64,000 nucleotides of DNA from Pedobacter cryoconitis (GTDB taxonomy: Bacteria; Bacteroidota; Bacteroidia; Sphingobacteriales; Sphingobacteriaceae): assembly GCA_019352875.1 (NCBI GenBank), contig JAAAFW010000015.1, positions 1,566,608 to 1,630,607 on the forward strand, read 5' to 3'. Below the pieces are notes generated by a model. It did not search any database. It had not been told where the DNA came from and saw only the letters and a list, made by a program, of their open reading frames with translations. The translations under genes were made by a program, and so were the position numbers. Positions 51,662 to 61,711 of the stretch are shown here, in pieces; positions within the stretch are counted from its first letter, which is position 1, and every line of letters begins with the position of its first letter.

Positions 51662-52648
51662 ATGAGACCAAATATTAAAAACATAGCAGTACTAACTTCA
51701 GGAGGAGATGCTCCTGGAATGAACGCATGCATCCGGGCAGTTGTCCGGACAGGAATATATAATGGCATCAATATGTTTGGTGTTCTTCAGGGTTATCAGG
51801 GACTTATTAATAATAATATTATCCCTATGGATGCCCGATCTGTCAGTAATATCATTCATCTGGGTGGAACAGTTCTTAAAACTGCCCGTTGTCTGGAGTT
51901 TAAAACTGATGAAGGAATGGATCAGGCTTATGCCAACATGAAAGCGCATGATATTGATGCGCTGGTTGTAATAGGTGGAGATGGTACTTTTACAGGTGCA
52001 AGGCGTTTTTCTGAAAGACACCCGGTAAGTGTAATTGGCATCCCAGGTACAATTGACAATGATTTATACGGTTCAGATTTTACACTGGGCTATGATACTG
52101 CTATCAATACGGTTATTGAAGCGATTGATAAGATACGTGATACGGCTGACTCTCATGACCGGCTTTTCTTTGTCGAAGTGATGGGCCGTGATTCGGGCTG
52201 CATCGCCTTACGCAGTGCTATAGCCTGTGGAGCCGAAGCAGTATTACTGCCTGAAAAAGCAACCAGCCTGGAAGAACTGATCAGAACACTGGAAACAGGT
52301 GCTGCAACCAAAAAGTCTTCCAGCATAGTTATTGTATCTGAAGGTCATAAGCAGGGCGGCGCATACGACATTGCCAAACATGTGAAGGAACGCTTCAATC
52401 ATTATGATACTAAGGTAACTATACTCGGCCATTTACAACGCGGAGGCAGCCCAAGCAGCTTCGACCGTATTTTAGGCAGCAGACTCGGGTATGCCGCAGT
52501 AAATGAGTTGCTAAAAGGCAGTTCACGCCAGATGGTTGGCCTTCGTGGAAACGATATCCAGCTAACCAGTTTAGATGAGGCATTAACTGCACACAGTTTT
52601 AAACTGGAAAGTGATCTGCTGGAAATGACTAAAGTATTATCAATCTGA
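51662..52648 (+). CDS. pfkA: 6-Phosphofructokinase
   Basis: A 328-residue ATP-dependent PfkA. ATP-site motifs are LTSGGDAPGMNA (11-22) and GGDGTFTGA (105-113); the catalytic region is GIPGTIDND with Asp132. The Gly in GGDGT fits ATP rather than PPi dependence. It phosphorylates fructose-6-phosphate. It is followed 1 base later by a sugar kinase and then by gapA, so pfkA-kinase-gapA looks like one transcript. Confidence 0.96.
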   Translation: MRPNIKNIAVLTSGGDAPGMNACIRAVVRTGIYNGINMFGVLQGYQGLINNNIIPMDARSVSNIIHLGGTVLKTARCLEFKTDEGMDQAYANMKAHDIDALVVIGGDGTFTGARRFSERHPVSVIGIPGTIDNDLYGSDFTLGYDTAINTVIEAIDKIRDTADSHDRLFFVEVMGRDSGCIALRSAIACGAEAVLLPEKATSLEELIRTLETGAATKKSSSIVIVSEGHKQGGAYDIAKHVKERFNHYDTKVTILGHLQRGGSPSSFDRILGSRLGYAAVNELLKGSSRQMVGLRGNDIQLTSLDEALTAHSFKLESDLLEMTKVLSI

Positions 52649-52649
52649 T

Positions 52650-53492
52650 ATGATAGCTGTGGTCTATAGTGGTTCTAAAACAGCGGCATGGAAAATAGCC
52701 AATGAAGGTAAGCTTATTGCAGAATGTAGCATGCCTGGGCTTAATCCTTGTTTTGTTGAAGCCAAAACGGTTCTTCAACAGCTGAATAAAAAAATCACCC
52801 TGATCAATTATGCAGAGCGGATCAAAAAGATCTATGTATTTTCTGCCGGTGCTAACTCTCCTGCAAGACGTAAGGAACTAACGGAAACGCTGGCCTCCTT
52901 TTTTAAGTTTAGCAAAATCACTGTACAGGATGATATCTATGGCGCAGCAATTGCGGCATGTTACCATCAGACTGGTGTCGTTGGCATTCTGGGAAGTGGT
53001 TCTAACTGTGCTTACTTTAACGGTCAGGCACCAGAGGAGAACAATTTCGGACTGGGATACGTTCTGGGAGACGAAGGTTCTTCAAACTATCTGGGTAAAA
53101 TAATACTGAAGCATTATCTTCAGGAAAAACTTCCCCCGGAACTATTGAAGAAGTTTCGAAAAAGATACGATCTGAACCGCTCGCAGATTTTAGAAAGAGT
53201 TTACCAGAAATCTATGGCTCAGCATTTTTTGAGTAGTTTTCTGGACTTTTACATAGAAAACCGGGAACACGCCTATATACAGCGTATAATTGACGAGGCT
53301 TTTCAGCGGTATATGGATACCTACCTGTTGCCTATGGTTAAACAATACCCTGGACAGGATGTTCATTTTGTCGGCATAGTAGCCGGTAATTTTCCGGACC
53401 GGCTTAAACTCGTTGCCGAAAAAAACGGGATAACAATTAATTCAATTACCAAAGAACCAATATATAATTTACTTAATTACTATTCAAATTAA
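52650..53492 (+). CDS. BadF/BadG family NAGK-like kinase, paralog
   Basis: 280 residues, paralogous to the kinase at 49569-50435: the same GSGSNCAYFNG loop near 110 and GDEGSSNYLGK in the middle, and similar length. The first phosphate loop is degenerate, AVVYSGSKTAAW in place of DGGSTKTNW, losing the Asp and one Gly. Catalytic activity may therefore be changed. It lies 1 base after pfkA and 5 bases before gapA, so it is probably part of a glycolytic operon. Confidence 0.82.
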   Translation: MIAVVYSGSKTAAWKIANEGKLIAECSMPGLNPCFVEAKTVLQQLNKKITLINYAERIKKIYVFSAGANSPARRKELTETLASFFKFSKITVQDDIYGAAIAACYHQTGVVGILGSGSNCAYFNGQAPEENNFGLGYVLGDEGSSNYLGKIILKHYLQEKLPPELLKKFRKRYDLNRSQILERVYQKSMAQHFLSSFLDFYIENREHAYIQRIIDEAFQRYMDTYLLPMVKQYPGQDVHFVGIVAGNFPDRLKLVAEKNGITINSITKEPIYNLLNYYSN

Positions 53493-53497
53493 TAATA

Positions 53498-54499
53498 ATG
53501 ACAAAGATTGGAATTAACGGCTTTGGCCGTATCGGCAGATTAGTATTCAGAGCTGCTTTAAAGAGAGGTTTAGATATCGTTGCAATCAATGACCTTGTTG
53601 AGCCGGATTACATGGCTTATATGTTAAAATATGATTCTACACATGGCCGTTTTGACGGTACTATTGAAGTAGTTAACGGTCATTTAGTAGTTAACGGAAA
53701 AACTATCCGTATTACTGCTGAGAGAGATCCGGCTAACTTAAAATGGAATGAAGTTGGTGTTGAAACTGTTATCGAGTCTACAGGTTTATTCCTGACTCAG
53801 GCTGATGCAGAGAAACACATTACTGCAGGTGCAAAAAGAGTTGTTCTTTCTGCTCCGGCTAAAGATGACAGCATCCCTACTTACGTAATGGGTGTTAACC
53901 ACGATCAGTTAACTGCTGACCAGACTGTAGTTTCTAACGCATCTTGTACGACTAACTGTCTTGCTCCGATTGCTAAAGTATTACATGATAACTGGGGTAT
54001 TGCTGAAGGTCTGATGAGTACTGTTCATGCGGTTACTGCAACTCAGAAAACTGTTGATGGTCCTTCTGCGAAAGACTGGAGAGGCGGACGTGGTGGATTC
54101 TCTAATATTATCCCTTCTGCTACTGGTGCAGCTAAAGCTGTAACTAAAGTTATCCCTGCTTTAAAAGGTAAATTAACAGGTATGGCTTTCCGTGTACCGG
54201 TTGCTGATGTTTCTGTTGTTGATTTAACTGTACGTCTGGAAAAACCAGCTACTTACCAGGAAATTAAAGATGCAATGAAAGCTGCTTCTGAAGGTGCTTT
54301 AAAAGGTGTTCTTGGTTATACTGAAGATGAAGTTGTTTCTTCTGATTTTATCGGTGATGACCACGCGTCTATTTTTGATGCAAATGCTGGTATCGCATTG
54401 AATGATAACTTTGTTAAAGTTGTTTCATGGTATGACAACGAGTGGGGATATTCTTCTGCATTAGCTAAATTCGTAGAATACTACGGTAACCTGAAATAA
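53498..54499 (+). CDS. gapA: Glyceraldehyde-3-phosphate dehydrogenase
   Basis: 333 residues. The N-terminal NAD site is GINGFGRIGR, Asp32 (NDL) prefers NAD, and catalytic Cys150 sits in SNASCTTNC. Codon use is visibly more biased than in neighbours (runs of gct, ggt, gtt, act), as expected for a highly expressed gene. It ends at a strong bidirectional terminator. It is the last gene of the pfkA cluster, though its own promoter is possible. Confidence 0.97.
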   Translation: MTKIGINGFGRIGRLVFRAALKRGLDIVAINDLVEPDYMAYMLKYDSTHGRFDGTIEVVNGHLVVNGKTIRITAERDPANLKWNEVGVETVIESTGLFLTQADAEKHITAGAKRVVLSAPAKDDSIPTYVMGVNHDQLTADQTVVSNASCTTNCLAPIAKVLHDNWGIAEGLMSTVHAVTATQKTVDGPSAKDWRGGRGGFSNIIPSATGAAKAVTKVIPALKGKLTGMAFRVPVADVSVVDLTVRLEKPATYQEIKDAMKAASEGALKGVLGYTEDEVVSSDFIGDDHASIFDANAGIALNDNFVKVVSWYDNEWGYSSALAKFVEYYGNLK

Positions 54500-54517
54500 G
54501 ATTATTTTTTCAGTTAT

Positions 54518-54556
54518 ATAAAAAAAGGATGGCTTATTTAGCCATCCTTTTTTTAT
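54518..54556. terminator. Bidirectional intrinsic terminator overlapping the glgB 3' end
   Basis: A 16-bp stem, ATAAAAAAAGGATGGC/GCCATCCTTTTTTTAT, with the 7-base loop TTATTTA. The glgB stop (54534-54536) lies in the loop and the right arm encodes the last residues of GlgB (KKRMAK region). Confidence 0.9.
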
Positions 54557-56525
54557 GCTGTTTAGTGGTCTGTTTAAGAACCATCGCCGCCAGTGGTGCG
54601 ATATTCAGCTGAATCGAAAACTCGCGCTCTCCGTACCGGACAGGCTCCGGTTTAAATGTTTGTTTATTCAGCTTTCCACTTCCGAAGTAGATCTCCTCAT
54701 CGCTGTTAAAGATCTCTTCCCATTCTGCCTCAAAAGGAAGACCTATACGATAGTTTTCCCTGTAAACCGGGGTCATATTTAATATAATAATCAAAGTATC
54801 TTCAGCGGCCGCTCCTTTACGTGTATAAACATAAACAGAATGATCTGCGTCGTCTGCACTCAACCATTCGAACCCTTCATGCGAAAATCCAAAGTGATAT
54901 AGGGCAGGTTCTGCCCGGTATAAATGATTTAATGCTTTGACATACCTTTGCATCCCTTTATGAGGGGCAAACTGCAATAGGTCCCATTCCAGGCTCCTGG
55001 TAAAATTCCACTCGCCATTCTGCGCAAACTCATTCCCCATGAATAACAATTTGGTGCCCGGCTGTGTAAACATATAGGCATAGAGCAGTCTTAAATTAGC
55101 GTGTTTACGCCATTCATCTCCTGGCATTTTATAAATCATGGATGACTTACCATGTACAACTTCATCATGGGAAAAAGGAAGCATGAACCGCTCTGTAAAA
55201 GCATAAGTTGTACTAAAAGTCAGCTGATGATGTTTGAATTTCCGGTCAATCGGGTCGGTCTTGAAATATTGCAATGTATCGTTCATCCAACCCATCATCC
55301 ACTTCATTCCAAATCCTAATCCTCCGTCTTCTACAGCTCTGGTGACCCCGGGATAGGTGCTGCTCTCTTCTGCTATCGTATGTACGCCCTGATAATTACT
55401 GTAGACAAACTCATTTAAATCCTGCAAAAACTGAATAGCGCCGAGATTTTCCCGTCCTCCATAAATATTGGTTCCTGCCTCGCCTTCTTTTCTGGAGAAA
55501 TCGTAATAAAGCATAGAAGCAACTGCATCTACCCTAAGTCCATCTGCATGGAACTGATCAATCCAGTAGACCGCATTACTGATCAGAAAAGACCTCACTT
55601 CGTTACGGTCATAATTGAAAATATAAGATTTCCAGTCCGGATGAAAGCCTTTTCGCATGTCTGCATGTTCGTAAAGATGCGTACCGTCAAACTTAAATAA
55701 TCCGTGTGCATCTCCGGGAAAATGTGAGGGTACCCAGTCTAGTATTACGGCAATATCATTTGCATGGAGCTCCTCGATGAGCTCCATCAGCTCCTGTGGT
55801 GTGCCATGTCTGGATGAAGCCGCAAAATACCCTGTTATCTGATAACCCCAGGATGGATAATAAGGGTACTCCATCACAGGCATCAACTCTACATGCGTGA
55901 ATTCCATTTCTTTCAAATACGGAACCAGAGACCTGGCAACTTCTTTATAAGTAAGAATCCTGGTATGGTCGGCAGGATCGCGCTGCCAGGAGCCTAAATG
56001 CACTTCATAAACTGACATCGGCTGATCCAGCGCATTCAGCTTCTCTCTGACTTTCATCCAGCGCTGATCTTTCCATTTATGTGCTGTGTCCCAGACTACC
56101 GAAGCAGTCTGCGGAGGATGCTCCCAACGGGTTGCGAAAGGATCACCTTTCTCGTAATTATGACCGTCATACCCATGGATAAAATATTTATAGATAGTTC
56201 CTTTCTCTACAGCGGGTATAAACCCTTCCCAGATACCGGAGGAATCCAGTCTCCGGTACAATCTGTGACTGGTTTTATGCCAGTCATTAAAATTTCCGGT
56301 TACATAAACGTCATGCGCATTTGGCGCCCAAACGGCAAAGTATGTTCCTTTATCGCCACCGACCTCCAGGGGATGAGCCCCCATCTTTTCATAAAGCCGG
56401 AAGTGCTTCCCCGAAATAAAAAGCGAAATATCAAAATCTGTCAGCAAACTATAAATCCAGACGGGTGCCTGGCGATCTGCAACTGGTGTAGTATTTACTG
56501 GTTTGCCCTGAGTCTTCTTTGCCAT
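54534..56525 (-). CDS. glgB: 1,4-alpha-glucan branching enzyme (GH13)
   Basis: 663 residues. A CBM48 domain (ENMGAHP-like start with YFAVWAPNAHDVYVTGNFNDW) precedes the GH13 barrel with catalytic regions LRVDAVASMLYYD (nucleophile Asp), TIAEESSTYPG (Glu) and FSHDEVVHG. It forms alpha-1,6 branches in glycogen. A lysine-rich tail ends in KQHKKRMAK. It lies 37 bases downstream of the GH31 gene in the same direction; the pair likely acts on alpha-glucans. Confidence 0.95.
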   Translation of the reverse strand: MAKKTQGKPVNTTPVADRQAPVWIYSLLTDFDISLFISGKHFRLYEKMGAHPLEVGGDKGTYFAVWAPNAHDVYVTGNFNDWHKTSHRLYRRLDSSGIWEGFIPAVEKGTIYKYFIHGYDGHNYEKGDPFATRWEHPPQTASVVWDTAHKWKDQRWMKVREKLNALDQPMSVYEVHLGSWQRDPADHTRILTYKEVARSLVPYLKEMEFTHVELMPVMEYPYYPSWGYQITGYFAASSRHGTPQELMELIEELHANDIAVILDWVPSHFPGDAHGLFKFDGTHLYEHADMRKGFHPDWKSYIFNYDRNEVRSFLISNAVYWIDQFHADGLRVDAVASMLYYDFSRKEGEAGTNIYGGRENLGAIQFLQDLNEFVYSNYQGVHTIAEESSTYPGVTRAVEDGGLGFGMKWMMGWMNDTLQYFKTDPIDRKFKHHQLTFSTTYAFTERFMLPFSHDEVVHGKSSMIYKMPGDEWRKHANLRLLYAYMFTQPGTKLLFMGNEFAQNGEWNFTRSLEWDLLQFAPHKGMQRYVKALNHLYRAEPALYHFGFSHEGFEWLSADDADHSVYVYTRKGAAAEDTLIIILNMTPVYRENYRIGLPFEAEWEEIFNSDEEIYFGSGKLNKQTFKPEPVRYGEREFSIQLNIAPLAAMVLKQTTKQHKKRMAK

Positions 56526-56562
56526 ATTTATTTTCTTGTTATTCAGCGGGCTGATTGATTAT

Positions 56563-59031
56563 CTAATTAGCCTTTCCCTGCAGTTGTATCTCACTAAAGT
56601 TCTTATTGGTCTTAAATCTGAAGCAATTCTGGTCATCGACTTGAAAGTCTTTGATCTCCGCACCATCTATGTACACTTTGTTAACTTCAAACGGAATACC
56701 GATAAAGTTGAAATTATACCACTCATAATTCGGCGTATATAAGCCTTCCAGTTGCTGATGAATGTCAAGACGGCTGGCAGAACCTTTCACAGTAAATTTC
56801 TTTTCGGAATAGATATCTTGTTCATAGGCAAATGTATCGCCATGATCTTCGAAGAAAAAGGAATTCACTTCATGATTCGCATAATATACATTCAGCATAA
56901 CTTCTTCTATATGTTTTTCACCTACATACTGCATAACCGGATATTCTGGTATCACTGCTCCGGCTTTAACAAAAATCGGCATTGTTTCCAGTGGTGCTTC
57001 AATATGATGCTCCGCATCTCCATACAACAGATCATGCGACCAAAAGTTATACCACTCACCTTTCGGCAAATAAACTGTTCTGGAAACTGCTCCCTGCTCC
57101 AAAATAGGACAAACCAGAATCTTATCTCCATAGGCAAATTCATCCTGACGGAAGTGATTACTAATATTTTCCTGCTCCAGCATTACCAACGGACGTAAAA
57201 TCGGGAATCCATATCTGTGATGCTCCCAGAACACCGAATACAGGTAAGGCAATAATCGGTAGCGTAGTTCTATAAACTTCTTATTAATGCTGGTAAAAGG
57301 CTCTCCAAAGCTCCATGGTTCTCTTTCTGAAGTGTCGCCGGCCGAATGGGCACGCATAAACGGAGAGAATGTGCCGAGCTGAATCCACCTGGTAAACAGT
57401 TCGCCATCCGGCTCCTCACTGAAACCGCCAATATCGGTACCGCAAAACGGCACTCCCGATACAGACATACGCTGACATTGGATATTACCCATTTTCAGGT
57501 GCTCCCAGCTGGCGACGTTGTCCCCCGTCCAGACACAGCCGTAACGCTGCATACCAGAATAGCCCGCCCTCGTAATGGTAAATGGTCTTTTATTCCGCAT
57601 GAGTTTTTTTAACCCATCGTAAGTAGACCTTACCATCTGCATCCCATAAATATTATGTGCTTTACGGTGTGATCCTCTGAATCCATCGTAATTATGTCTT
57701 ACATCGTTTGGAAAAGTTCCTGCTCCAAATACTGCCGGTTCATTCATATCATTCCACACGCCTGCTACTCCCATGTCTACGAGTTCTTTATACAAACCGC
57801 CCCACCATTCCCGGACAACAGGATTGGTAAAATCAGGGAACTGACACCTGCCGGGCCATACATGGCCTTCCATAAAGTAATCATCACTTCTGCGGCAGAA
57901 ATAATTATTGGCTTTACCTTCTTTAAAAACCCAGTAATTATCGTCTACTTTAATTCCGGGATCTATCATCACAACAGTTTTAAATCCATCGTCTGCCAGT
58001 TCCTTAATCATTTTACGGGGATCGGGAAAGTGCTTTTTATTCCAGGTAAAACAACGGTATCCATCCATATAGTCGATATCGAAATATATAGCGTCACATG
58101 GAATTGATCTTGACCGGAAACCTTCTGCAATGGCTTTAACTTTACTCTCCGGATAATAACTCCAGCGGCACTGATGGTAACCTAGAGCCCATTTTGGTGG
58201 CATTGGATGTGTTCCGGTTAAAGATTGATAACGTTTGATCACGTCCATCATGTGCGGGCCGTGAATATAATAATACTGCAGTTCCCCGCCATCGGCCCAG
58301 AAGCTTGTCTTATCATTATCTTCCCGTCCGAAATCGAAATAGGAACGGAATGTATTGTCGAAAAATATTCCGTAAGCTGCAGATTGATGCACTCCGGTAT
58401 AAAATGGAATTGTCCGGTACAAAGGATCCTGGTCCCAGCCAAAAGAATAAGCATCTGTATTCCAGTTCTGGAAATGTCTGCCTCTGAGGTTCATATTGCC
58501 TGACTTATCTCCCAATCCAAAAAAGTTTTCTTCCGGATTACACTTCTTGGTCGCAAATACATAATATCCGCCAAAGTCTGCGTTCTCTTCCCAGTGCATC
58601 GGCGAGGCATCTTCACTCATAACCATCTGCGTCTGGTTATCTACAAAGGAGATATGAAAGTCTGACTTCCGCACATGGCAACTTACTGTATTGGTAGAAA
58701 TTACATAGCTTTCTTCCAGCTCTTCCAAATTGAACGTACTTACTTTCTGGTCTACCACAGGGACGGCGTAAGAAAATTCTTCCAGAAAAACACCATGTGG
58801 TGCCAGTCTAACCCGTATAATTTCATTACTGACTACCCTGATTTCTACTTTAGCTTCACCGTCCGAAAAATAAAACCGGTTACCTTCCTGCTCTACTTTC
58901 TGTACCGGTGTCAGATATTTCTTTACAATTGGTTTGAGTGCAAGCACAGGATTATTGAGATGCTGTACAGTCTCTTCCACTACCTCATTAATATTTTCTT
59001 TGTTCTCGATTTCTTTTCCTGGTTCTTCCAT
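56563..59031 (-). CDS. GH31 alpha-glucosidase-type glycoside hydrolase
   Basis: 822 residues. An N-terminal beta-sandwich is followed by the GH31 (alpha/beta)8 barrel with PKWALGYHQCRWSYYPE, DIDYMDGYRCFTW, the nucleophile motif GVWNDMNEPAVFG near residue 425, and the acid region CGTDIGGF. C-terminal beta domains follow. There is no signal peptide, so it should act on cytoplasmic alpha-glucosides or glycogen-derived sugars. It leads the GH31-glgB operon. No exact promoter box was seen upstream. Confidence 0.93.
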   Translation of the reverse strand: MEEPGKEIENKENINEVVEETVQHLNNPVLALKPIVKKYLTPVQKVEQEGNRFYFSDGEAKVEIRVVSNEIIRVRLAPHGVFLEEFSYAVPVVDQKVSTFNLEELEESYVISTNTVSCHVRKSDFHISFVDNQTQMVMSEDASPMHWEENADFGGYYVFATKKCNPEENFFGLGDKSGNMNLRGRHFQNWNTDAYSFGWDQDPLYRTIPFYTGVHQSAAYGIFFDNTFRSYFDFGREDNDKTSFWADGGELQYYYIHGPHMMDVIKRYQSLTGTHPMPPKWALGYHQCRWSYYPESKVKAIAEGFRSRSIPCDAIYFDIDYMDGYRCFTWNKKHFPDPRKMIKELADDGFKTVVMIDPGIKVDDNYWVFKEGKANNYFCRRSDDYFMEGHVWPGRCQFPDFTNPVVREWWGGLYKELVDMGVAGVWNDMNEPAVFGAGTFPNDVRHNYDGFRGSHRKAHNIYGMQMVRSTYDGLKKLMRNKRPFTITRAGYSGMQRYGCVWTGDNVASWEHLKMGNIQCQRMSVSGVPFCGTDIGGFSEEPDGELFTRWIQLGTFSPFMRAHSAGDTSEREPWSFGEPFTSINKKFIELRYRLLPYLYSVFWEHHRYGFPILRPLVMLEQENISNHFRQDEFAYGDKILVCPILEQGAVSRTVYLPKGEWYNFWSHDLLYGDAEHHIEAPLETMPIFVKAGAVIPEYPVMQYVGEKHIEEVMLNVYYANHEVNSFFFEDHGDTFAYEQDIYSEKKFTVKGSASRLDIHQQLEGLYTPNYEWYNFNFIGIPFEVNKVYIDGAEIKDFQVDDQNCFRFKTNKNFSEIQLQGKAN

Positions 59032-59268
59032 AAAACATTTTCTGTATCAACATTCCTGTTGATTGGTATTGATATACTAGCTAAAGTGTTAATTATTATA
59101 TCAAAACCCAAGATTTTTTATATTTAATTCTGTTGTATTTATGCCTTTATTCTTGATTCCGGATCAGCTGTATGTTGTTTTACAAAATAGATTAGCAAGG
59201 ATGTTACAATTGTATTAAATTGCAGCAAACCGGCTTTCCGGAAAAATCAACAAAGCGAATCTAATTCT

Positions 59269-61710
59269 ATGAGGAACAAATTTAAGGCTGCCATATACCT
59301 CGTTATACCTATAATGCTCGCTTACTTACTGAACACTAAGTTTGGTAGTGTCCCTCCAATATTAAAGTTCTTAAACCCTTTTACGGGCTTCTGGAAAAAT
59401 TCGGTTGCAATTAAACAACCTAAAAAAAGCAAATTGGTTCTCCGAAATACAAAGGAAACTGTAGAAATTGCTTTTGATGACAGGATGATCCCTCATATTT
59501 TCGCTCAAAATGACCATGATGCCTATTATGCCCAAGGATATGTCACTGCGCGTGACCGCCTCTGGCAGATGGATTTTCAAACACGTTATGCAGCCGGTCG
59601 TTTATCGGAAGTTGTCGGTGTTAAAGCACTGGAACTGGATCGTTATCAAAGAAGAATGGGTATGGTCTATGGTGCCGAGAATTCGCTGAAGGGTATGATG
59701 GAAAATCCCAAATCCAGAGAAATGATCATGGCCTACACAGCGGGTATTAACGATTATATTCATTCTCTGAATGCCGGTACATTACCGGTAGAATACAAGA
59801 TCCTGGATTTTAAGCCAGAGGACTGGACGCCATTAAAATGCGCCCTTTTACTAAAACAGATGTCTGCAGTGCTGGCAATGGGCTCAGACGAATTTTACAT
59901 GACTAACATCCTGCAGAAATTCGGTTCTGCAGTTACCGCCGATCTTTTCCCGGATTATCCTTTTCGTGAAGACCCTATTATTCCAGTGGGTACGAAATGG
60001 GATTTTAAACCCCTGCAGGTTCCTTCGGCTCCGGAAGCTAATGCTGTGATTCAGACCAGCCAGATAAAAACCAAACAACTGGAAGAGGGAATTGGCAGTA
60101 ATAACTGGGCAGTATCAGGAGCCAAAACAGCCTCTGGAAACCCCATACTGGCAAATGACCCCCACCTTAATCTAACCTTGCCGTCTATCTGGTACCAGAT
60201 TCAGCTGCATGCACCCGGAATGAACAGCTATGGTGTTTCTCTACCCGGAGCTCCGGGAATTATCATTGGTTTTAATGAGCACATCGCCTGGGGGGTGACC
60301 AATGTGGCGGCTGATGTCCTGGACTTCTACCAGGTTAAATTTAAAGATGACACGCATAGTCAGTATCAATATAACAATGGCTGGAAGAACACAACCAGCC
60401 GGTTGGAAAAGATAAAAATAAGGGGCGAAAGGACAGAAACGGACACGGTAATTTATACGCACCACGGTCCTGTTGTTTATTTCAAAAAACCTGAGAATCT
60501 TAAAATGGCTAATAATGTCCCTATGGGGAGTGCCTTACGCTGGATTGCGCATGACCGTTCCAACGAACTCATGACGTTTTATTATTTGAACCGTGGCAAA
60601 AACTATCAGGACTACAGAAAAGCACTAACGTTCTATACTGCCCCTGCCCAAAATTTCGTATTTGCCTCCGCAACTGATGATATTGCGATTACTGCAAATG
60701 GCAAGTTCCCTTTAAAATGGAAAAATCAGGGGAAATTTATATTGGATGGTTCGAATCCTGCAGACGACTGGAAGGGCTGGATACCCGCAGCACAAAACCC
60801 TACAGTAAAAAATCCGGGAAGGAACTTCGTCAGTTCTGCAAATCAAAGTTCAACTGCTCCTGATTATCCCTATTACATCAACTGGGAGTTTGCCCCTTAC
60901 GAAAGAGGCAAAAGAATAAACGACAGGCTAACTAGCATGCAAAATATCACGGTGGACAGTATGCGGATTATGCAATCTGACAGCTATAGTATCTTTGCAG
61001 AAAATATACTTCCGGCACTGATAAAAGCCGTAGATCCAGCAAAATTGAATGCGACACAAAAAGAAGCATTACAAGTGATGAACAGATGGAACAAGTCTTA
61101 TGAAGCCGATGCAATTGCTCCTTCGATATTCGAACTATGGACCAAAAGGCTTTTCTTTAATATCTGGGATGATGATTTCACCATTGAAAATATCCCGATG
61201 CGCTACCCATCCCGGGACAGAACAGTGGAACTTATTCTGAAAGATCCAGGATCAAAATGGTTCGATAACGTCCGCACACCAGAAAAGGAAACTTTACCAG
61301 ACCTCGTTTTTGAGGCATTAACCTATACTTGTGACAGTCTGGAGCGTAAATACGGGCCAATCGGGAAAGGTTGGAAGTGGGCAAATGTGAAGGGTACTCA
61401 TGTACCTCATCTGGCCAACATTCCAGGATTCGGGTCTGAAACTTTATGGAACGGCGGTGGTAAGAGCACGATCAATGCATTGAGTGAAAGTAACGGACCA
61501 TCCTGGAGGATGGTTGTGGAGCTGGGTAAAAAAGCTCCGGTGGCAAAAGGTGTTTATCCTGGCGGGCAGTCCGGTAATCCAGGCAGTCCCTTTTACAGAG
61601 ATATGATAGGTACATGGACCAAAGGTGAACTGTATGATCTTTATCTGATGAATTCCCCTCAGGACGAGCGTGCAAAAGTTTTAAATCATTTGACAATCAA
61701 AAAAAAATAA
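59269..61710 (+). CDS. Penicillin acylase family (S45) N-terminal nucleophile hydrolase
   Basis: 813 residues. A hydrophobic N-terminal segment (7-21) acts as signal or anchor. The alpha region (about 60-260) is followed by a spacer and the new N-terminus of the beta chain, Gly276-Ser277-Asn-Asn-Trp (IGSNNWAVSG), the autocatalytic cleavage site and nucleophile. Such enzymes cleave amides, including acyl-homoserine lactones and beta-lactams; the true substrate is unknown. It is followed after 1 base by a small membrane protein gene. The family matches strongly, the physiological role does not. Confidence 0.92.
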   Translation: MRNKFKAAIYLVIPIMLAYLLNTKFGSVPPILKFLNPFTGFWKNSVAIKQPKKSKLVLRNTKETVEIAFDDRMIPHIFAQNDHDAYYAQGYVTARDRLWQMDFQTRYAAGRLSEVVGVKALELDRYQRRMGMVYGAENSLKGMMENPKSREMIMAYTAGINDYIHSLNAGTLPVEYKILDFKPEDWTPLKCALLLKQMSAVLAMGSDEFYMTNILQKFGSAVTADLFPDYPFREDPIIPVGTKWDFKPLQVPSAPEANAVIQTSQIKTKQLEEGIGSNNWAVSGAKTASGNPILANDPHLNLTLPSIWYQIQLHAPGMNSYGVSLPGAPGIIIGFNEHIAWGVTNVAADVLDFYQVKFKDDTHSQYQYNNGWKNTTSRLEKIKIRGERTETDTVIYTHHGPVVYFKKPENLKMANNVPMGSALRWIAHDRSNELMTFYYLNRGKNYQDYRKALTFYTAPAQNFVFASATDDIAITANGKFPLKWKNQGKFILDGSNPADDWKGWIPAAQNPTVKNPGRNFVSSANQSSTAPDYPYYINWEFAPYERGKRINDRLTSMQNITVDSMRIMQSDSYSIFAENILPALIKAVDPAKLNATQKEALQVMNRWNKSYEADAIAPSIFELWTKRLFFNIWDDDFTIENIPMRYPSRDRTVELILKDPGSKWFDNVRTPEKETLPDLVFEALTYTCDSLERKYGPIGKGWKWANVKGTHVPHLANIPGFGSETLWNGGGKSTINALSESNGPSWRMVVELGKKAPVAKGVYPGGQSGNPGSPFYRDMIGTWTKGELYDLYLMNSPQDERAKVLNHLTIKKK

Positions 61711-61711
61711 T

